Source: Massilia eurypsychrophila (GTDB lineage: Bacteria; Pseudomonadota; Gammaproteobacteria; Burkholderiales; Burkholderiaceae_D). From it: a stretch of DNA of 64,000 bases. The stretch lies in NCBI RefSeq assembly GCF_002760655.1, contig NZ_PDOC01000004.1:124001-188000 (forward strand), read 5' to 3'. Shown piece by piece: positions 63,438 through 64,000 of the stretch; the stretch's first letter is position 1; each line of letters starts with the position of its first letter. The notes under the pieces are model-generated. The model was not told the origin of the DNA. It saw nothing but the letters and a program-made list of their open reading frames with translations, and did no database searches. The translations under genes and the position numbers were made by a program.

Positions 63438-64000
63438 TCGCACTGGCGCTGACGGCACTGGCGGCGCTGGCGGCGCTGCTGATGGTCGGCCACAGCCTCA
63501 GCGCGCCATCGCCCGGCGCGGTCGGCTCGCCGCCGGAGGATCTGCCCGCGGTCACGGTGCGCATCGCCACGCGATCGGGCTACGTTGCGGGCTGGCTGGC
63601 GACCGGCAAGCCGCACGGCGGCGCCGTGCTCCTAATGCACGGCTTGCGCGCCAGCCGGCTGCAGATGCTCGAGCGCGCGCGCTTTCTGTGGAAGGCTGGT
63701 TACACGGTGCTGCTGATCGACCTTGCGTCGCATGGCGAGAGCAGCGGCACGCGCATCACGTTCGGCGCCCACGAGAAGGAAGGCGCCAGCAGCGCGCTGG
63801 CCTTCCTGGCGCAGCAGTTCCCCGGCGAGCGGATTGGCGTGATCGGCGTGTCGCTCGGCGCGGCGTCGCTGGTGCTGTCGACGCCGCGGCCGGCGCCGGC
63901 GGCGGTGGTACTCGAATCGATGTATCCGACCATCGGCGAAGCGGTGGCGAACCGGCTGCGGATGCGCCTGGGCGCGCCGGGAGCCTGGCTGGCGCCGCTG
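63425..64000 (+). CDS. Alpha/beta hydrolase, truncated by the window edge
   Basis: ATG at 63425 overlaps the metallophosphoesterase stop by 13 bp, and the frame stays open to the last base (192 codons). The N-terminus has a hydrophobic anchor or signal (MRGLIALALTALAALAALLMVG). The hydrolase fold shows LLMHGLRASRLQMLERARFLWKAGYTVLLIDLASHGES and the nucleophile elbow GVIGVSLGAAS. It is similar to membrane-linked YfhR/BEM46-like hydrolases. The acid and histidine of the triad lie beyond the window. Confidence 0.82.
   Translation, partial: MRGLIALALTALAALAALLMVGHSLSAPSPGAVGSPPEDLPAVTVRIATRSGYVAGWLATGKPHGGAVLLMHGLRASRLQMLERARFLWKAGYTVLLIDLASHGESSGTRITFGAHEKEGASSALAFLAQQFPGERIGVIGVSLGAASLVLSTPRPAPAAVVLESMYPTIGEAVANRLRMRLGAPGAWLAPL

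Overview
The window is GC-rich, densely coding bacterial chromosome. Protein content (PuuD-type urate hydroxylase with a fused cytochrome c, PreTA dihydropyrimidine dehydrogenase, long deo/psu nucleoside operons, LytTR signalling) and a dispersed GGGTCTGACCC palindrome family suggest a betaproteobacterium of the Oxalobacteraceae, Massilia/Duganella type. This placement rests on recognition of families, not on a search.

Layout. 1-613: the 3' end of a polyprenyl diphosphate synthase gene (ispB-like) and a tRNA-Pro(CGG). 646-9400: a plastic, partly low-GC region with a 5'-truncated multicopper oxidase beside a SCO-family copper protein, two paralogous four-helix membrane proteins separated by an IS3-family element with a 3-bp target duplication, three copies of a DUF4126 gene (one intact, two decayed), an FNR-like regulator, a 1.26-kb AT-rich stretch without a clear gene, and a decayed secreted-protein gene. 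9683-21630: M16 peptidase, hybrid histidine kinase, small proteins, S9 peptidase, catalase, and a two-gene cassette with a DUF6345 protein.

21747-41901 is a nitrogen-scavenging block. The purine arm holds puuD, an M20 hydrolase, a divergent LysR regulator and a uraD-allC fusion. amtB follows, with a consensus sigma-54 promoter and an NtrC-like site. A seven-gene minus-strand operon then encodes reductive pyrimidine degradation from uracil/thymine to beta-alanine and onward: aminotransferase, mmsA, preT, preA, NCS1 transporter, dihydropyrimidinase and ureidopropionase. MocR- and RutR-like regulators are divergent from it.

42564-45793: a LytS/LytTR two-component system with a small membrane protein, two VOC proteins and a SnoaL-like protein. 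45790-62560 is a nucleoside block. The minus strand carries PNP, deoB, a eukaryote-type deoC, a double-domain ALDH16-like dehydrogenase, deoA, cdd and an unusual 404-aa deaminase. The plus strand carries pseudouridine genes psuK (with an HTH) and psuG, a LysR regulator, and a BMP-type nucleoside ABC importer. A conserved 35-bp promoter/operator element lies upstream of both the PNP operon and the importer operon, so uptake and catabolism may be co-regulated. The window ends with a metallophosphoesterase and a truncated alpha/beta hydrolase.

Very long open frames lie antisense to many of these genes. They are treated as by-products of GC-rich codon usage and omitted.
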